From positions 248,001-312,000 of the forward strand of contig NZ_BMJV01000002.1 in NCBI RefSeq assembly GCF_014643635.1: 64,000 nt of DNA. The letters run 5' to 3'. The position numbers were made by a program, and so were the translations under genes. Shown here one piece after another: positions 17,504 through 26,481 of this stretch (position 1 is the stretch's first letter; the number at the start of each line of letters is the position of its first letter). The notes under the pieces were generated by a model, which was given only the letters and a program-made list of their open reading frames with translations, searched no databases and was not told the origin of the DNA. The DNA is from Salipiger pallidus (GTDB lineage: Bacteria; Pseudomonadota; Alphaproteobacteria; Rhodobacterales; Rhodobacteraceae).

Positions 17504-19051
17504 GTGACCGGACGGCGTGAGCAGTTGCCGGGCCGAGGAGCCCTGCACGCATTCAGACTTATGTGTACTCTTGTCGCATGCATGATCCTCATGCCTGCGA
17601 TCTCTCATGCAGCCCCATACGCGGGGCTGGTGATGGACGCGAAATCGGGCGAGATTCTCCATTCGGAGAACGCGACCACCCCGTTGCACCCCGCATCCCT
17701 GACCAAGATGATGACGCTTTACATCGCTTTCGAGGCGGTCGAGCACGGCGAGCTGACCATGGACACCATGGTGACGATCTCGCGCAACGCGTCGTCCGAG
17801 CCGCCGTCGAAGCTGGGTCTGCGGACCGGGCAAAAGATCGCGCTGCGCTACCTTGTGCGGTCGGCGGCAGTAAAATCCGCGAACGACTCGGCTACCGCCA
17901 TTGGCGAGGCGATCTCGGGGTCGGAGGCAGCCTTTGCCCGCCGCATGAACCGCACCGCCAAGGCGCTGGGCATGACGAACACAACGTTCAAGAATGCCAA
18001 CGGCCTGACCCAGAGCGGGCACATGTCCACCGCCAGCGACATGGCCAAGCTTGGCCGCCACATGATCTACGATTACCCGCAGTACTATAACCTGTTCTCG
18101 CGCATCACCACCGATGCGGGAATGCACCAAGTGTCGAACACCAACCGCCGCTTCCTCGGCGCCTACAAGGGGGCCGACGGGATCAAGACGGGCTACACCC
18201 GTGCCGCTGGCTTCAACCTCGTGGCCTCGGCCGAGCGGGGCGACCAGCGCATCATCACTGCTGTGTTCGGCGGCCGCTCCACCGCCAGCCGCAACGCCAA
18301 GGTGGCCGAGCTGATGGACCTCGGGTTCAAGCGTGCCAAGCACAACGTGGCCTTCCGTGCCCCGGGCAGGCCGCAGTACCTTGGCAACAAGGACATCGGC
18401 GGAGTTGAAGTGGCGCGCACGGCGGATCCCGATCTCGACGGCGCCCGTGGCAAGACCATTCGCGTGGTCAGCGCCGCCGTCAGCCGGTCCCTGCGCCCCC
18501 GGTCGCGGGACGGCGTGTCGGGCACCGACGTGGCACCGCTGGTGGCCAGCCTCGAGGGCGATATCGAGACGGTGCTTGCATCGGTTCAGACCGCCGAAAC
18601 GGCTGCCTCCGTGGAGGTCGCCGCCCCGGCCCGGATCGTCGATGCCAGTGTCAGCGCCAGCGCAATTGCCAGCGCCGTTGCGCCCGATGCGTCTATCAAG
18701 CCGGTCCGCCGCCCGCGCGGTATGGTGATGGCCTTTGCCGCCGACAACGCGGTCGAACCCATCGTTCCGCAGCCCGAGCAGGAAGTGGTCACCCGCCTGT
18801 CCACCTCTGGCGGGCACCAGTGGGGCATCAACGTGGGCCGCTACGGCAGCAGCTATGCCGCCGAGAAGGTGCTGCTGAAGACTGCGCTGATGGAAACGAG
18901 CACGCTTGATGGTGCCTTGCGCAAGGTGGTGAACGGGGCCCGCGGTTTTGACGCCAACTTTATGGGGATGACCCGCGAGACCGCCGACCTTGCCTGCCGC
19001 CGCCTGCAGGCGCGCCAGGTGACCTGCTTCATGATCGGGCCGAACGGCTGA
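17504..19051 (+). CDS. D-alanyl-D-alanine carboxypeptidase with C-terminal SPOR-like domain
   Basis: Penicillin-binding-protein-type peptidase S11 that trims pentapeptide stems in the periplasm. The 515-residue protein has a leader with a hydrophobic segment (LVACMILMPAISHAA). The active-site motifs are SLTK (Ser-x-x-Lys), SAN (Ser-x-Asn) and KTG in GIKTGYT. After about residue 290 comes a low-complexity Ala/Val linker. The final 75 residues resemble a SPOR peptidoglycan-binding domain (WGINVGRYGSSYAAE...). The start is GTG at 17504; an ATG at 17560 inside the leader is an alternative. A strong terminator follows. Confidence 0.88.
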   Translation: MTGRREQLPGRGALHAFRLMCTLVACMILMPAISHAAPYAGLVMDAKSGEILHSENATTPLHPASLTKMMTLYIAFEAVEHGELTMDTMVTISRNASSEPPSKLGLRTGQKIALRYLVRSAAVKSANDSATAIGEAISGSEAAFARRMNRTAKALGMTNTTFKNANGLTQSGHMSTASDMAKLGRHMIYDYPQYYNLFSRITTDAGMHQVSNTNRRFLGAYKGADGIKTGYTRAAGFNLVASAERGDQRIITAVFGGRSTASRNAKVAELMDLGFKRAKHNVAFRAPGRPQYLGNKDIGGVEVARTADPDLDGARGKTIRVVSAAVSRSLRPRSRDGVSGTDVAPLVASLEGDIETVLASVQTAETAASVEVAAPARIVDASVSASAIASAVAPDASIKPVRRPRGMVMAFAADNAVEPIVPQPEQEVVTRLSTSGGHQWGINVGRYGSSYAAEKVLLKTALMETSTLDGALRKVVNGARGFDANFMGMTRETADLACRRLQARQVTCFMIGPNG

Positions 19052-19115
19052 CTTGATCATATCGAACGACGACCGCCACGGTGTCTTAAAAGCCGGGCGA
19101 TGATCCTCCATAGCC

Positions 19116-19146
19116 TGCCCCCGGTCCCGCCGGGGGCATTTTTTTT
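19116..19146 (+). terminator. Rho-independent terminator of the carboxypeptidase gene
   Basis: Stem TGCCCCCGG / CCGGGGGCA with a 5-base loop, followed by eight T residues on the plus strand. It lies 65 bp after the stop codon. Confidence 0.85.
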
Positions 19147-19421
19147 GGCCCGAGCGTGGGTGCGGCGAGGCCTCAGGCGAGGTACGACCTCAAGTTTTGA
19201 TCTGACGCAAGTTACGCCGTGTCCTCGGTCTCCGCCGTGTGTTTGCCCGACCAGGTTCCTGATCCGAGCGTCATTGGCCGAGCCGCGCAGGGTCATAAGG
19301 CGGCAGCTTCAACCTTGCGCCCTGTTGCCTTGGAAGCGCCAGCGTCCCGCGATGGCGAAGGGCGGCTCTCTCCCGTGGCAGGCGAGAGGGCAGGGGGGGG
19401 GCAAGAAGCAAGAAGGCAAAT
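19147..19421. other. Non-coding stretch with no recognisable feature
   Basis: Between the two terminators I see no convincing gene, RNA or repeat. Short open frames exist on both strands but lack ribosome sites and family resemblance. A nine-base G run (about 19392-19400) is the only oddity. Confidence 0.5.
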
Positions 19422-19455
19422 AAAAACCCCCGAAAGGCGAAGCCCCGGGGGTTCT
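19422..19455 (-). terminator. Rho-independent terminator of rpsU
   Basis: On the minus strand, an AACCCCCG / CGGGGGTT stem with a loop of about 16 bases is followed by a U-rich TTTTATT tail. It lies about 50 bp after the rpsU stop. Confidence 0.8.
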
Positions 19456-19505
19456 CGATCTTGTTAGCGTGTCCGAAGCGTTGCTGCCCGGCCAACGGAG
19501 CGATC

Positions 19506-19712
19506 TCAGAGGAGACCTTCGCGCTGGGCCTTCTTGCGAGCGAGCTTGCGGGCGCGGCGGATGGCCTCGGCCTTCTCGCGCGCCTTCTTCTCGGAGGGCT
19601 TCTCGAAATGCTGCCGAAGCTTCATTTCACGAAACACACCTTCGCGCTGCAGCTTCTTCTTCAGGGCGCGGAGCGCCTGATCGACGTTGTTGTCGCGAAC
19701 ACTGACCTGCAT
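19506..19712 (-). CDS. rpsU: 30S ribosomal protein S21
   Basis: Very basic 68-residue ribosomal protein of the small subunit. It begins [19 protein letters not shown], has the [19 protein letters not shown] core, and ends in an Arg/Lys-rich tail. Length and sequence match alphaproteobacterial S21. It is a single-gene unit with its own terminator, divergent from coq9 across about 115 bp that must hold both promoters. Confidence 0.96.
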   Translation of the reverse strand: MQVSVRDNNVDQALRALKKKLQREGVFREMKLRQHFEKPSEKKAREKAEAIRRARKLARKKAQREGLL

Positions 19713-19827
19713 GTGGTTTTCACCACCTTTCTAAGTTTAGGTTGCATGGAATTGCAGGAAGCCCTGCTTGTAGCAAGGCTGGCCGAAATTGTCTAGGCTC
19801 CTATGTTGAGAGTCGATGGAGGCCCCC

Positions 19828-20538
19828 ATGACCGAACACAGTACCAATCACAGCCATGATGACATTGCGGAAAAGCTGCTTGATGCAGCGTTGATCCATG
19901 TCGCCTTCGACGGCTGGTCCGAAACCACCTTCCGCGCCGCCGTGGCCGACGCGGGCGTCGACCGGGCGCTGGCCCGTGGCCTGTACCCGCGCGGAGCAGT
20001 GGACATGGCGATTGCCTTCCACCGGCGCGGGGACGAGCTGATGGCGGCAAAACTCGAGAAAACCGCCGAGCAGGAGATGCGCTATCGCGATCGCGTCGCC
20101 CACGCGGTGCGCACCTGCATCGAGGTGGTCGAGGATCGCGAAGCAGTCCGCCGGGGCACGACGCTCTTTGCGCTGCCGATGTATGCCGCCGACGGTGCAA
20201 AGCTGATCTGGGGCACGTCCGACCGGATCTGGACCTGCCTTGGCGATACCGCTCGGGATTACAACTGGTACACCAAGCGCGCCACGCTAAGCGGCGTCTA
20301 TTCCTCGACGGTGCTCTATTGGCTGGGGGATGATTCGCTCGACGGGCAGGCGACATGGGATTTCCTTGACCGCCGCATCGACGACGTGATGCAGATCGAG
20401 AAAGCCAAGGTGAAGGCGCGCAGCCACGGGCTGCTCAAGCACGTGCTGGCAGGCCCTGAAAAGCTCCTGTCGGGCATCCGCGCGCCGAAGTCGCGCGCCG
20501 ACAACGACCTGCCCGGCGGCTGGACCGCGCCGCGCTGA
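19828..20538 (+). CDS. COQ9-family ubiquinone biosynthesis protein
   Basis: Lipid-binding TetR-fold protein needed for ubiquinone synthesis in mitochondria and alphaproteobacteria, where it assists the hydroxylase COQ7. The 236-residue protein has an N-terminal helical part (KLLDAALIHVAFDGWSETTF) and the family's conserved RIWTCLGDTARDYNWYTKRATLSGVYSSTVLYWLGD region. The ATG at 19828 follows GGAGG by five bases; an upstream ATG at 19816 overlaps that site and is less likely. Family assignment is firm; the precise biochemical role is inferred from homologues. Confidence 0.9.
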   Translation: MTEHSTNHSHDDIAEKLLDAALIHVAFDGWSETTFRAAVADAGVDRALARGLYPRGAVDMAIAFHRRGDELMAAKLEKTAEQEMRYRDRVAHAVRTCIEVVEDREAVRRGTTLFALPMYAADGAKLIWGTSDRIWTCLGDTARDYNWYTKRATLSGVYSSTVLYWLGDDSLDGQATWDFLDRRIDDVMQIEKAKVKARSHGLLKHVLAGPEKLLSGIRAPKSRADNDLPGGWTAPR

Positions 20539-20694
20539 CCTGTCTGCCCCCTGAACCACACCACTGTGCCCCGGGGCACGGCCAGCGCCGGTGCAGGGCC
20601 CCGCGCACCGCCGGTGCGCGTCGCCTCCGGGCCTGAAACACGCAGACCGCGGCGGCGACCGGACCACCCACCGCGGCACTAGGAAGGACCCCTG

Positions 20695-21678
20695 ATGACC
20701 GACATGATGAACGCCGTCGAAATATCCGAACCCGGCGGCCCCGACGTCCTGCGCGCCGTCACGCGCCCCGTGCCCGATGCGGGCCATGGTCAGGTTGTGA
20801 TCCGCGTGGCCTATGCAGGCGTCAATCGCCCCGATGCGCTGCAACGGGCGGGCAGCTATGCACCGCCCAAGGGCGCGAGCGATCTGCCGGGCCTCGAGGC
20901 CTCGGGCGAGGTGGTGGCCGTGGGCGCCGACGTGGACTGGCCCAAGGTCGGCACGCAGGTCTGCGCCCTGCTGCCCGGCGGTGGCTATGCCGAATATGTC
21001 GCCACGCCTGCGGCTCATTGCCTGCCCGTCCCAGAGGGCATGGCCCTGCGCGAGGCCGCCTGTCTGCCCGAGACCTTCTTTACCGTCTGGTCCAACGTCT
21101 TCCAGCGCGGTGGTCTTCAGGCCGGAGAGCGGTTCCTCGTCCACGGCGGCTCGTCCGGGATCGGCACGACGGCGATTCAGCTGGCCTCGGCCATGGGGGC
21201 TCGGGTCTTTGCCACCGCCGGGTCAGCGGAGAAGTGCGCCGCCTGTGAACGGCTTGGGGCCGAGCGGGCGATCAACTACCGCGAGGAGGATTTCGTCGAG
21301 ATCCTGAAGGGGGAAGGGGGCGCGAACCTCATCCTCGACATGGTCGGCGGCGATTACATTCCCCGCAACGTCAAGGCATTGGCGGATGAGGGACGACTGG
21401 TCCAGATCGCCTTCCTTGGTGGGCCGAAGGTGGAGCTGAACTTCGCACAGGTGATGATGCGGCGGCTGACCATCACCGGATCTACGCTGCGCCCGCAAAC
21501 CGACTTGGCCAAGGCCCGCATCGCGGATGCCCTGCGTAAGGAGGTCTGGCCGCTGCTGGCCTCGGGCCGCGTCGCCCCGGTGATGGACTCGGAGTACCCG
21601 CTGGCCGATGCCGCCAAGGCGCATGCGCACATGGAGAGCTCTGGTCATATCGGGAAGATCGTGTTGAAGGTTGGCTGA
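20695..21678 (+). CDS. Zinc-independent quinone oxidoreductase (PIG3-like MDR)
   Basis: Medium-chain dehydrogenase/reductase of 327 residues that uses NAD(P)H to reduce quinones or enones. The N-terminal domain has AYAGVNRPDALQRAGSY and PGLEASGEV. The nucleotide-binding domain has FLVHGGSSGIGTTAIQLA and the family's FATAGSAEKCAACERLGAERAINY stretch. Zinc-ligand cysteines are absent, as expected. It is followed 22 bp later by a second MDR gene, probably co-transcribed. Substrate unknown. The 156-bp leader has no other clear feature. Confidence 0.85.
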   Translation: MTDMMNAVEISEPGGPDVLRAVTRPVPDAGHGQVVIRVAYAGVNRPDALQRAGSYAPPKGASDLPGLEASGEVVAVGADVDWPKVGTQVCALLPGGGYAEYVATPAAHCLPVPEGMALREAACLPETFFTVWSNVFQRGGLQAGERFLVHGGSSGIGTTAIQLASAMGARVFATAGSAEKCAACERLGAERAINYREEDFVEILKGEGGANLILDMVGGDYIPRNVKALADEGRLVQIAFLGGPKVELNFAQVMMRRLTITGSTLRPQTDLAKARIADALRKEVWPLLASGRVAPVMDSEYPLADAAKAHAHMESSGHIGKIVLKVG

Positions 21679-21700
21679 CGACACTTTCCGGGAGGATATC

Positions 21701-22675
21701 ATGGCACGCACTGTCATCATCGAGGAACACGGCGGTCCCGAGGCGCTCAAGCTGGTCGACCGCGAGGTCGGCGAGCCCGGCCCGGGCGAGATCCGCATCG
21801 CGCACAAGGCCTGTGGCCTAAACTTCATCGACTGCTACCAGCGGTCCGGGCTTTACCCCATGAACCTGCCGCAAGCGCTCGGTATGGAAGCGTCGGGCAT
21901 CATCGAGGCGGTTGGTGACGGGGTCACGCACCTTGCCGTCGGGGATCGCGCCGCCTATGCCGCCGTGCCTCCGGGTGCCTACAGCGAGGCGCGGGTGATG
22001 CCCGCCGCGCAGGTCTGCAAGCTGCCGGATGCCATTTCCTTCGAGGAAGGCGCGGCGATGATGCTCAAGGGGCTGACGGCGCAGTACCTCTTCCACCGCA
22101 CGACGCCGCTAAAGGCCGGGGACACGGTGCTGTTCCACGCCGCTGCCGGGGGCGTTGGCCTCATTGCCTGCCAGTGGGCCAAGTCCGAGGGCATCCGTCT
22201 GATCGGCACCGCCGGGTCTGACGAAAAATGCGCCCTCGCGGTTGAGCATGGTGCCGACGTCTGCATCAATTATTCCACCGAAGACTGGCAGGCCCGCGTG
22301 CAGGAGCTGACGGACGGCAAGGGCGTCGACGTGGTGATGGACTCCGTGGGCAAGGACACGTTCGAAGGCTCTCTCGACAGCCTCAAGCCGCTGGGCATGA
22401 TGATCTCCTTCGGTAACGCGTCGGGCGCGGTAGAGGCGTTCAACCTTGGCATCCTCGCGCAGAAGGGCTCGCTCAAGGTGACGCGCCCCACGCTGTTCGC
22501 GCATATCGCGGACCATGACGTGTGCCAGGAGATGGCGGCGATGCTGTTCGAAAAGGTGGCGTCCGGCAAGGTGAAGATCCGCATCGACCAGCGCTTCACA
22601 CTCGAAGAGGTGCCCGAGGCGCACCGGACCCTCGAGGCACGGCGCACCACCGGCCAGACCATCCTGACGCTCTGA
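21701..22675 (+). CDS. qor: NADPH:quinone oxidoreductase (QorA-like)
   Basis: Zinc-independent MDR of 324 residues, close to bacterial quinone oxidoreductase QorA. It has CGLNFIDCYQRSGLYP, ALGMEASGIIEAVG, LFHAAAGGVGLIACQWAK as the NADPH-binding loop, and a C-terminal RRTTGQTIL. It reduces quinones by one electron or handles reactive enones in the cytoplasm. The ATG at 21701 has GGAGG seven bases upstream; an upstream in-frame start at 21671 lacks one. Second gene of a tandem pair with the preceding MDR. Confidence 0.88.
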   Translation: MARTVIIEEHGGPEALKLVDREVGEPGPGEIRIAHKACGLNFIDCYQRSGLYPMNLPQALGMEASGIIEAVGDGVTHLAVGDRAAYAAVPPGAYSEARVMPAAQVCKLPDAISFEEGAAMMLKGLTAQYLFHRTTPLKAGDTVLFHAAAGGVGLIACQWAKSEGIRLIGTAGSDEKCALAVEHGADVCINYSTEDWQARVQELTDGKGVDVVMDSVGKDTFEGSLDSLKPLGMMISFGNASGAVEAFNLGILAQKGSLKVTRPTLFAHIADHDVCQEMAAMLFEKVASGKVKIRIDQRFTLEEVPEAHRTLEARRTTGQTILTL

Positions 22676-22697
22676 CCCTCGGCCACAGGCAATAAAA

Positions 22698-22727
22698 AAG
22701 GCGGCGTCCCGTGGGGCGCCGCCTTTG
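22698..22727. terminator. Bidirectional terminator between qor and prs
   Basis: Stem AAGGCGGCG / CGCCGCCTT with a loop of about 10 bases between the convergent qor and prs genes. The minus-strand side ends in a CTTTTTTATT tail that suits prs; the plus strand has only TTTG. Confidence 0.8.
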
Positions 22728-22744
22728 TCGTTCCGCGAGGGCCT

Positions 22745-23755
22745 TTAGAGGATGCCCTCGTAGATCGGGCCCAGCGTGTCGGTCTCGAACAGAGAGGAGA
22801 CGGAGGTGCCGTTCCAGATGTTCAGGATCGCCTGCGCGAACATCGGTGCGGTGGGAACGATGCGGATGTTCGGCGCGGCGGCGACGTCTTCGGTGGCCGC
22901 GATGCTGTCGGTGATTACCAGTGACTTCATGACCGAGTTCGTCACCCGCTCGACCGCCGGGCCCGACAGGACGCCGTGGGTGATGTAGGAATGCACTTCG
23001 GTCGCGCCGTGGTCCATGAGGACCTCGGCCGCCTTGCACAGGGTGCCGGCGGTGTCGCAGATGTCGTCCACGATGATGCATTTCTTGCCGGTGACATCGC
23101 CGATGACGGTCATCTCGGCCACTTCACCGGGCTTTTCGCGGCGCTTGTCGACGATGGACAGGGGTGCTCCGATTCGCTTGGCAAGCTCGCGCGCGCGGGC
23201 CACGCCGCCCACGTCGGGCGAGACAATCATCACGTCCTCGAGCTGGCCCTCGAACTGCTTCATGATGTCGAGTGCGAAGACCGGCGAGGCGTAGAGGTTG
23301 TCCACCGGGATGTCGAAGAAGCCCTGGATCTGCGTCGCGTGCAGGTCCATGGTCAAAACGCGCTCGATTCCGGCCTCGTGGATCATGTTGGCCACCAGCT
23401 TGGCGGTGATCGGCGTGCGGGCCTTGGTGCGGCGATCCTGACGGGCATAGCCGAAATAGGGGATCACGGCGGTGATCCGGGCGGCAGACGAGCGGCGCAG
23501 CGCGTCGGCCATGATGAGCAGTTCCATCAGGTTGTCGTTCGCCGGGCGCGAGGTCGACTGCATGATGAACATGTCCTCGCCGCGGACGTTCTCGTAGACC
23601 TCGACAAAGATTTCCTGGTCGTTGAAGCGCTCGACGCGCGCATCGACAAGCCCCACGGACATGCCGCGATACAGCGACATGCGGCGGGACACGGCCTTGG
23701 CGAGAGGCAGGTTGGAATTGCCCGCGATGATCTTGGGTTCGGTGACGATCGGCAT
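22745..23755 (-). CDS. prs: Ribose-phosphate pyrophosphokinase
   Basis: Cytoplasmic enzyme making PRPP from ribose-5-phosphate and ATP for nucleotide, His, Trp and NAD synthesis. The 336-residue product has [25 protein letters not shown], the ATP-binding [10 protein letters not shown], the flexible-loop DKRREKPGE and the PRPP-binding [13 protein letters not shown]. Length is slightly above the usual 310-320 because of insertions near the C-terminus ([15 protein letters not shown]). It stands alone with its own terminator. Confidence 0.96.
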   Translation of the reverse strand: MPIVTEPKIIAGNSNLPLAKAVSRRMSLYRGMSVGLVDARVERFNDQEIFVEVYENVRGEDMFIMQSTSRPANDNLMELLIMADALRRSSAARITAVIPYFGYARQDRRTKARTPITAKLVANMIHEAGIERVLTMDLHATQIQGFFDIPVDNLYASPVFALDIMKQFEGQLEDVMIVSPDVGGVARARELAKRIGAPLSIVDKRREKPGEVAEMTVIGDVTGKKCIIVDDICDTAGTLCKAAEVLMDHGATEVHSYITHGVLSGPAVERVTNSVMKSLVITDSIAATEDVAAAPNIRIVPTAPMFAQAILNIWNGTSVSSLFETDTLGPIYEGIL

Positions 23756-23855
23756 TGAGTGGAGGCTCCGGCAGCGATGACAGATTCGTGACGTTGCAGG
23801 CGCCTTAGCACGCGGCTAGCGTCGGGCAAAGACAGTCAAAGGGACCAGCTACAAT

Positions 23856-24455
23856 ATGGCGCATGTGGATTACTACTTTACGGTGTTGTCACCCTACGCA
23901 TACCTCGCGGGCCAGCGGCTCGAAGATATTGCGGGGCGGCACGGGGTGACCATCACCTACAAGCCTCTCGACATCATGGCGCTGTTTCCGCGCACTGGCG
24001 GCGCAGCGCCGAAGGACCGGCATCCGTCCCGCATGGAGTATCGCGCTCAGGAACTGCCGCGGCAGGCGAAAAAGGCGGGCATGCCGCTCAACTTCAAGCC
24101 TGCGCACTGGCCGACGAACGCCGCGCCCGCGTCCTATGCCATCATCGCGGCGCAGAATGCCGGAGGCGGCGATCTGGGCGCATTGGTGCACAGCGTGCTG
24201 CGCGCCTGCTGGGCCGAGGACAAGGATATCGCCGAGGATGCGGTGATTACCGAATGCCTGAAGGCCGCGGGCTTTGCGCCGGGCCTCGCCATGAGCGGAA
24301 TGCTCGAAGGCGCCGAAACCTATGCATCAAATCTCGAGGACGCGGTCGGCCGGGGTGTCTTCGGCGCGCCGTTCTACATTCTTGATGATGGGCAGAAGTT
24401 CTGGGGTCAGGACAGGCTGGAGGATCTGGATCTGTACCTGTCGGGCAAGCTTTAA
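23856..24455 (+). CDS. 2-Hydroxychromene-2-carboxylate isomerase family protein
   Basis: DsbA-fold, glutathione-dependent isomerase family member of 199 residues. It begins with the family-typical VDYYFTVLSPYAYLAG, where Ser occupies the position of the thioredoxin Cys, and ends with GVFGAPFYILDDGQKFWGQDRL, the second family hallmark. Characterised relatives act in naphthalene catabolism, but most genomic members have unknown substrates, and no aromatic pathway genes are adjacent. Divergent from prs across 100 bp. Confidence 0.85.
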   Translation: MAHVDYYFTVLSPYAYLAGQRLEDIAGRHGVTITYKPLDIMALFPRTGGAAPKDRHPSRMEYRAQELPRQAKKAGMPLNFKPAHWPTNAAPASYAIIAAQNAGGGDLGALVHSVLRACWAEDKDIAEDAVITECLKAAGFAPGLAMSGMLEGAETYASNLEDAVGRGVFGAPFYILDDGQKFWGQDRLEDLDLYLSGKL

Positions 24456-24509
24456 GCTGCCTCTGCGCTGGCCCGCCGGATGGCGGGCGGCGCCCGGTCG
24501 CTCAGGGTC

Positions 24510-24659
24510 TCAGCCGTGTTTGGCAGTGGTCTGCGCTGCAAGCGAAGCGGCGGCTTCGCGGACGGGCAGGCGACCCGCCCACCAGATGGCGGCTCCGCTC
24601 AGGCCAAAGACTGCGGCGACGGTGACGGCCATGAGAAAAAGGATGATGAAGGCACTCAT
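24510..24659 (-). CDS. Small single-pass membrane protein
   Basis: A 49-residue frame beginning MSAFIILFLMAVTVAAVFG with one membrane helix (about residues 4-30) and a short Ala-rich tail ending in KHG. An AGGAG ribosome site lies about 10 bases upstream on the minus strand. It lies 79 bp downstream of ogt on the same strand, so it may be the last gene of the adaA-ogt unit. I do not recognise a family. The ribosome site and clean hydrophobic pattern are the reasons for calling it. Confidence 0.5.
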   Translation of the reverse strand: MSAFIILFLMAVTVAAVFGLSGAAIWWAGRLPVREAAASLAAQTTAKHG

Positions 24660-24738
24660 TTGTTCTTGCTCCTGTTCGTGCGGGGAGAACCGCTAGCACC
24701 GCCGAAAGTTCCCGTTCATCCAGATACCACCGCGCTTC

Positions 24739-25248
24739 TTACAAGAGCAACAATTGGGAATCGCCCTGTCGCAAATAGCCCCTCTCGTGGCGCAAAAGCC
24801 ACTGCTTGGCCGGCAGACCGCCTCCGAACCCCGTGAGTTTTCCGTTCATTCCCAAGACCCTGTGGCATGGCAGGATGATCGGGATTGGATTCGCGCCATT
24901 GGCTGCGCCCACCGCGCGCGAGGCCCCCGGCGCATCCAGCCGCCGCGCGAGCGCGCCGTAGGTCGTGGTGGTGCCGTAGGGGATGGTTGCAAGCAGCGCC
25001 CAGACCTTTTCGCGAAATTCAGTGCCCTCTGGACGCAGTGGCAGATCGAACGCGCTGCGCGCTCCGGCGAAGTAGTCGTCGAGCTGGCGGCGCACCTCGT
25101 CGAAGGGGGCCGCGTCCTCGGTCCAGCCGGGCGCGGGGCCGAACGCCTTGTCGCCTTCGGGGAAGCTCAGGAAATGCAGCGCCTCATGCATGCCAGCCAG
25201 CAGCAGAGGCCCGAGTGGGCTGTCGTGATGGCACCAGCGCAGGGTCAT
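24739..25248 (-). CDS. ogt: Methylated-DNA-protein-cysteine methyltransferase
   Basis: Suicide DNA-repair protein that removes alkyl groups from O6-methylguanine or O4-methylthymine. The 169-residue protein has the acceptor motif IILPCHRVLG with the active Cys, an upstream helix-turn-helix-like segment (YGTTTTYGALARRL), and GANPIP. The ATG at 25248 overlaps the TGA of the upstream Ada-like regulator, so the two are translationally coupled. Together they provide the activities that E. coli Ada carries in one chain, as in AdaA/AdaB of Bacillus. Confidence 0.92.
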   Translation of the reverse strand: MTLRWCHHDSPLGPLLLAGMHEALHFLSFPEGDKAFGPAPGWTEDAAPFDEVRRQLDDYFAGARSAFDLPLRPEGTEFREKVWALLATIPYGTTTTYGALARRLDAPGASRAVGAANGANPIPIILPCHRVLGMNGKLTGFGGGLPAKQWLLRHERGYLRQGDSQLLLL

Positions 25249-25802
25249 TGCGGGCGCCTCAGGCTTGACGGCGTGCGGCCATAGAGCGTCGCGAAGGCGG
25301 TGTTGAAACGGCGCAGGCTGCCGAAGCCTGCCTGCCGGGCAATCTCGGCCATGGGCAGGGTGGTGGTGTCGAGCAGCCGCTTGGCGCGCTGCATCCGCCG
25401 GGTTTGCGCTACCTGCAGGGGCGAGGCGCCCACATGCGCCGCGAACAGCCGCGACAGGTGCCGCGCGCCGATCCCCAGCCTCTCGGCCAGCGCGGTGACG
25501 CTTGCGCTGTCGAGCGCGCCCTCGTCGATCAGCCGCAGCGCGCGGGAGACGGTGGTGAGCGTGCCGTTCCACGCCGGGCCGAAGGGCGCGGTTTCCGGTC
25601 GGCAGCGCAGGCAGGGGCGAAAGCCCGCGCGTTCAGCGGCGGCGGCGCTGGGGTAGAAGCGGATGTTCTTGGTCAGCGGGGCGCGCACGGGGCAGACCGG
25701 GCGGCAGTAGATGCCGGTGGTCCTCACGGCAGTGAAGAACACCCCGTCATAGGCGGCATCGCGGGCCAACCGGGCGGCGTTGCATGTGTCGAAATCCAGC
25801 AT
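25245..25802 (-). CDS. adaA: AdaA-like transcription activator (Ada zinc domain plus AraC HTH)
   Basis: Sensor-regulator of methylation damage, 185 residues. The N-terminal Ada domain has the four zinc-ligand cysteines (two in YCRPVCPVR, two in PCLRCRPE); one of these accepts methyl groups from phosphotriesters in Ada. Residues about 80-185 form an AraC-type double helix-turn-helix (LAERLGIGARHLSRLF; MAEIARQAGFGSLRRFNTAF). The O6-alkyltransferase domain is absent and supplied by the overlapping ogt gene. Likely autoregulated and activating ogt on alkylation, by analogy to Ada and AdaA. Confidence 0.88.
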   Translation of the reverse strand: MLDFDTCNAARLARDAAYDGVFFTAVRTTGIYCRPVCPVRAPLTKNIRFYPSAAAAERAGFRPCLRCRPETAPFGPAWNGTLTTVSRALRLIDEGALDSASVTALAERLGIGARHLSRLFAAHVGASPLQVAQTRRMQRAKRLLDTTTLPMAEIARQAGFGSLRRFNTAFATLYGRTPSSLRRPQ

Positions 25803-25871
25803 GGGACCAGCATGCCATCCCGCGCCCGCCGGGGCGAGCGCGGGTGCAGGATCAGGTCCGAAACCGGCGCA

Positions 25872-26480
25872 TCACTTCTTGCTGACCTTGGGCTCGGTGC
25901 CCTGTTTCAGCCGCGCAAGATTGCTGCGGTGACGCCAGAAGATCAGCACCGCCAGCACCAGCGTCAGCGCCGTGAGGTCGTATTCGCGCATCAGCACCAT
26001 CCAGCCGGTCGACAGCAGCGCTGCCACCAGCGCCCCGACGCTGGAAATCCGCGACATGGCGACCGCAGCCAGCCATGTGGCACAGCTCATCAGTCCGACG
26101 GGCCAGCTCAGCGCCAGCACGAGGCCTAGGAAGGTCGCCACCCCCTTGCCGCCGCGAAAGCGCAGCCACACCGGGTAGCAATGCCCGAGGAAGGCCATGA
26201 AGCCCGCCAGCTGCGCCGCGTCCTCTGCGGCCAGCCAACGCGCCAGCAGAACCGCTACAGCGCCCTTTCCGCCATCGAGGATCAGCGTCCCCGCCGCGGC
26301 GGCCTTGTTGCCGGTGCGCAGCACGTTGGTCGCGCCGATGTTGCCCGACCCGATGCTGCGCAGATCGCCAAGGTTCATCAGCTTCGTCAGCACCATGCCG
26401 AAGGGGATCGACCCCAGCAGGTAGCCCAGGATGGCCCAGAGGATCAGCAGGGCGGGGGGGGATACAATATCGGGCAGCAT
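25872..26480 (-). CDS. plsY: Glycerol-3-phosphate acyltransferase PlsY
   Basis: Polytopic membrane enzyme that acylates glycerol-3-phosphate from acyl-phosphate, the first step of phospholipid synthesis. The 202-residue protein has about five helices and the three PlsY loops: GYLLGSIPFG with RSIGSGNIGATNVLR, DGGKGAVAV, and HCYPVWLRFRGGKGVAT. The ATG at 26480 is one base from the stop of the pyrC-like gene, so it is the last gene of that operon. Upstream frame extension overlaps the dihydroorotase-like gene and is not used. Confidence 0.94.
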   Translation of the reverse strand: MLPDIVSPPALLILWAILGYLLGSIPFGMVLTKLMNLGDLRSIGSGNIGATNVLRTGNKAAAAGTLILDGGKGAVAVLLARWLAAEDAAQLAGFMAFLGHCYPVWLRFRGGKGVATFLGLVLALSWPVGLMSCATWLAAVAMSRISSVGALVAALLSTGWMVLMREYDLTALTLVLAVLIFWRHRSNLARLKQGTEPKVSKK

Positions 26481-26481
26481 C

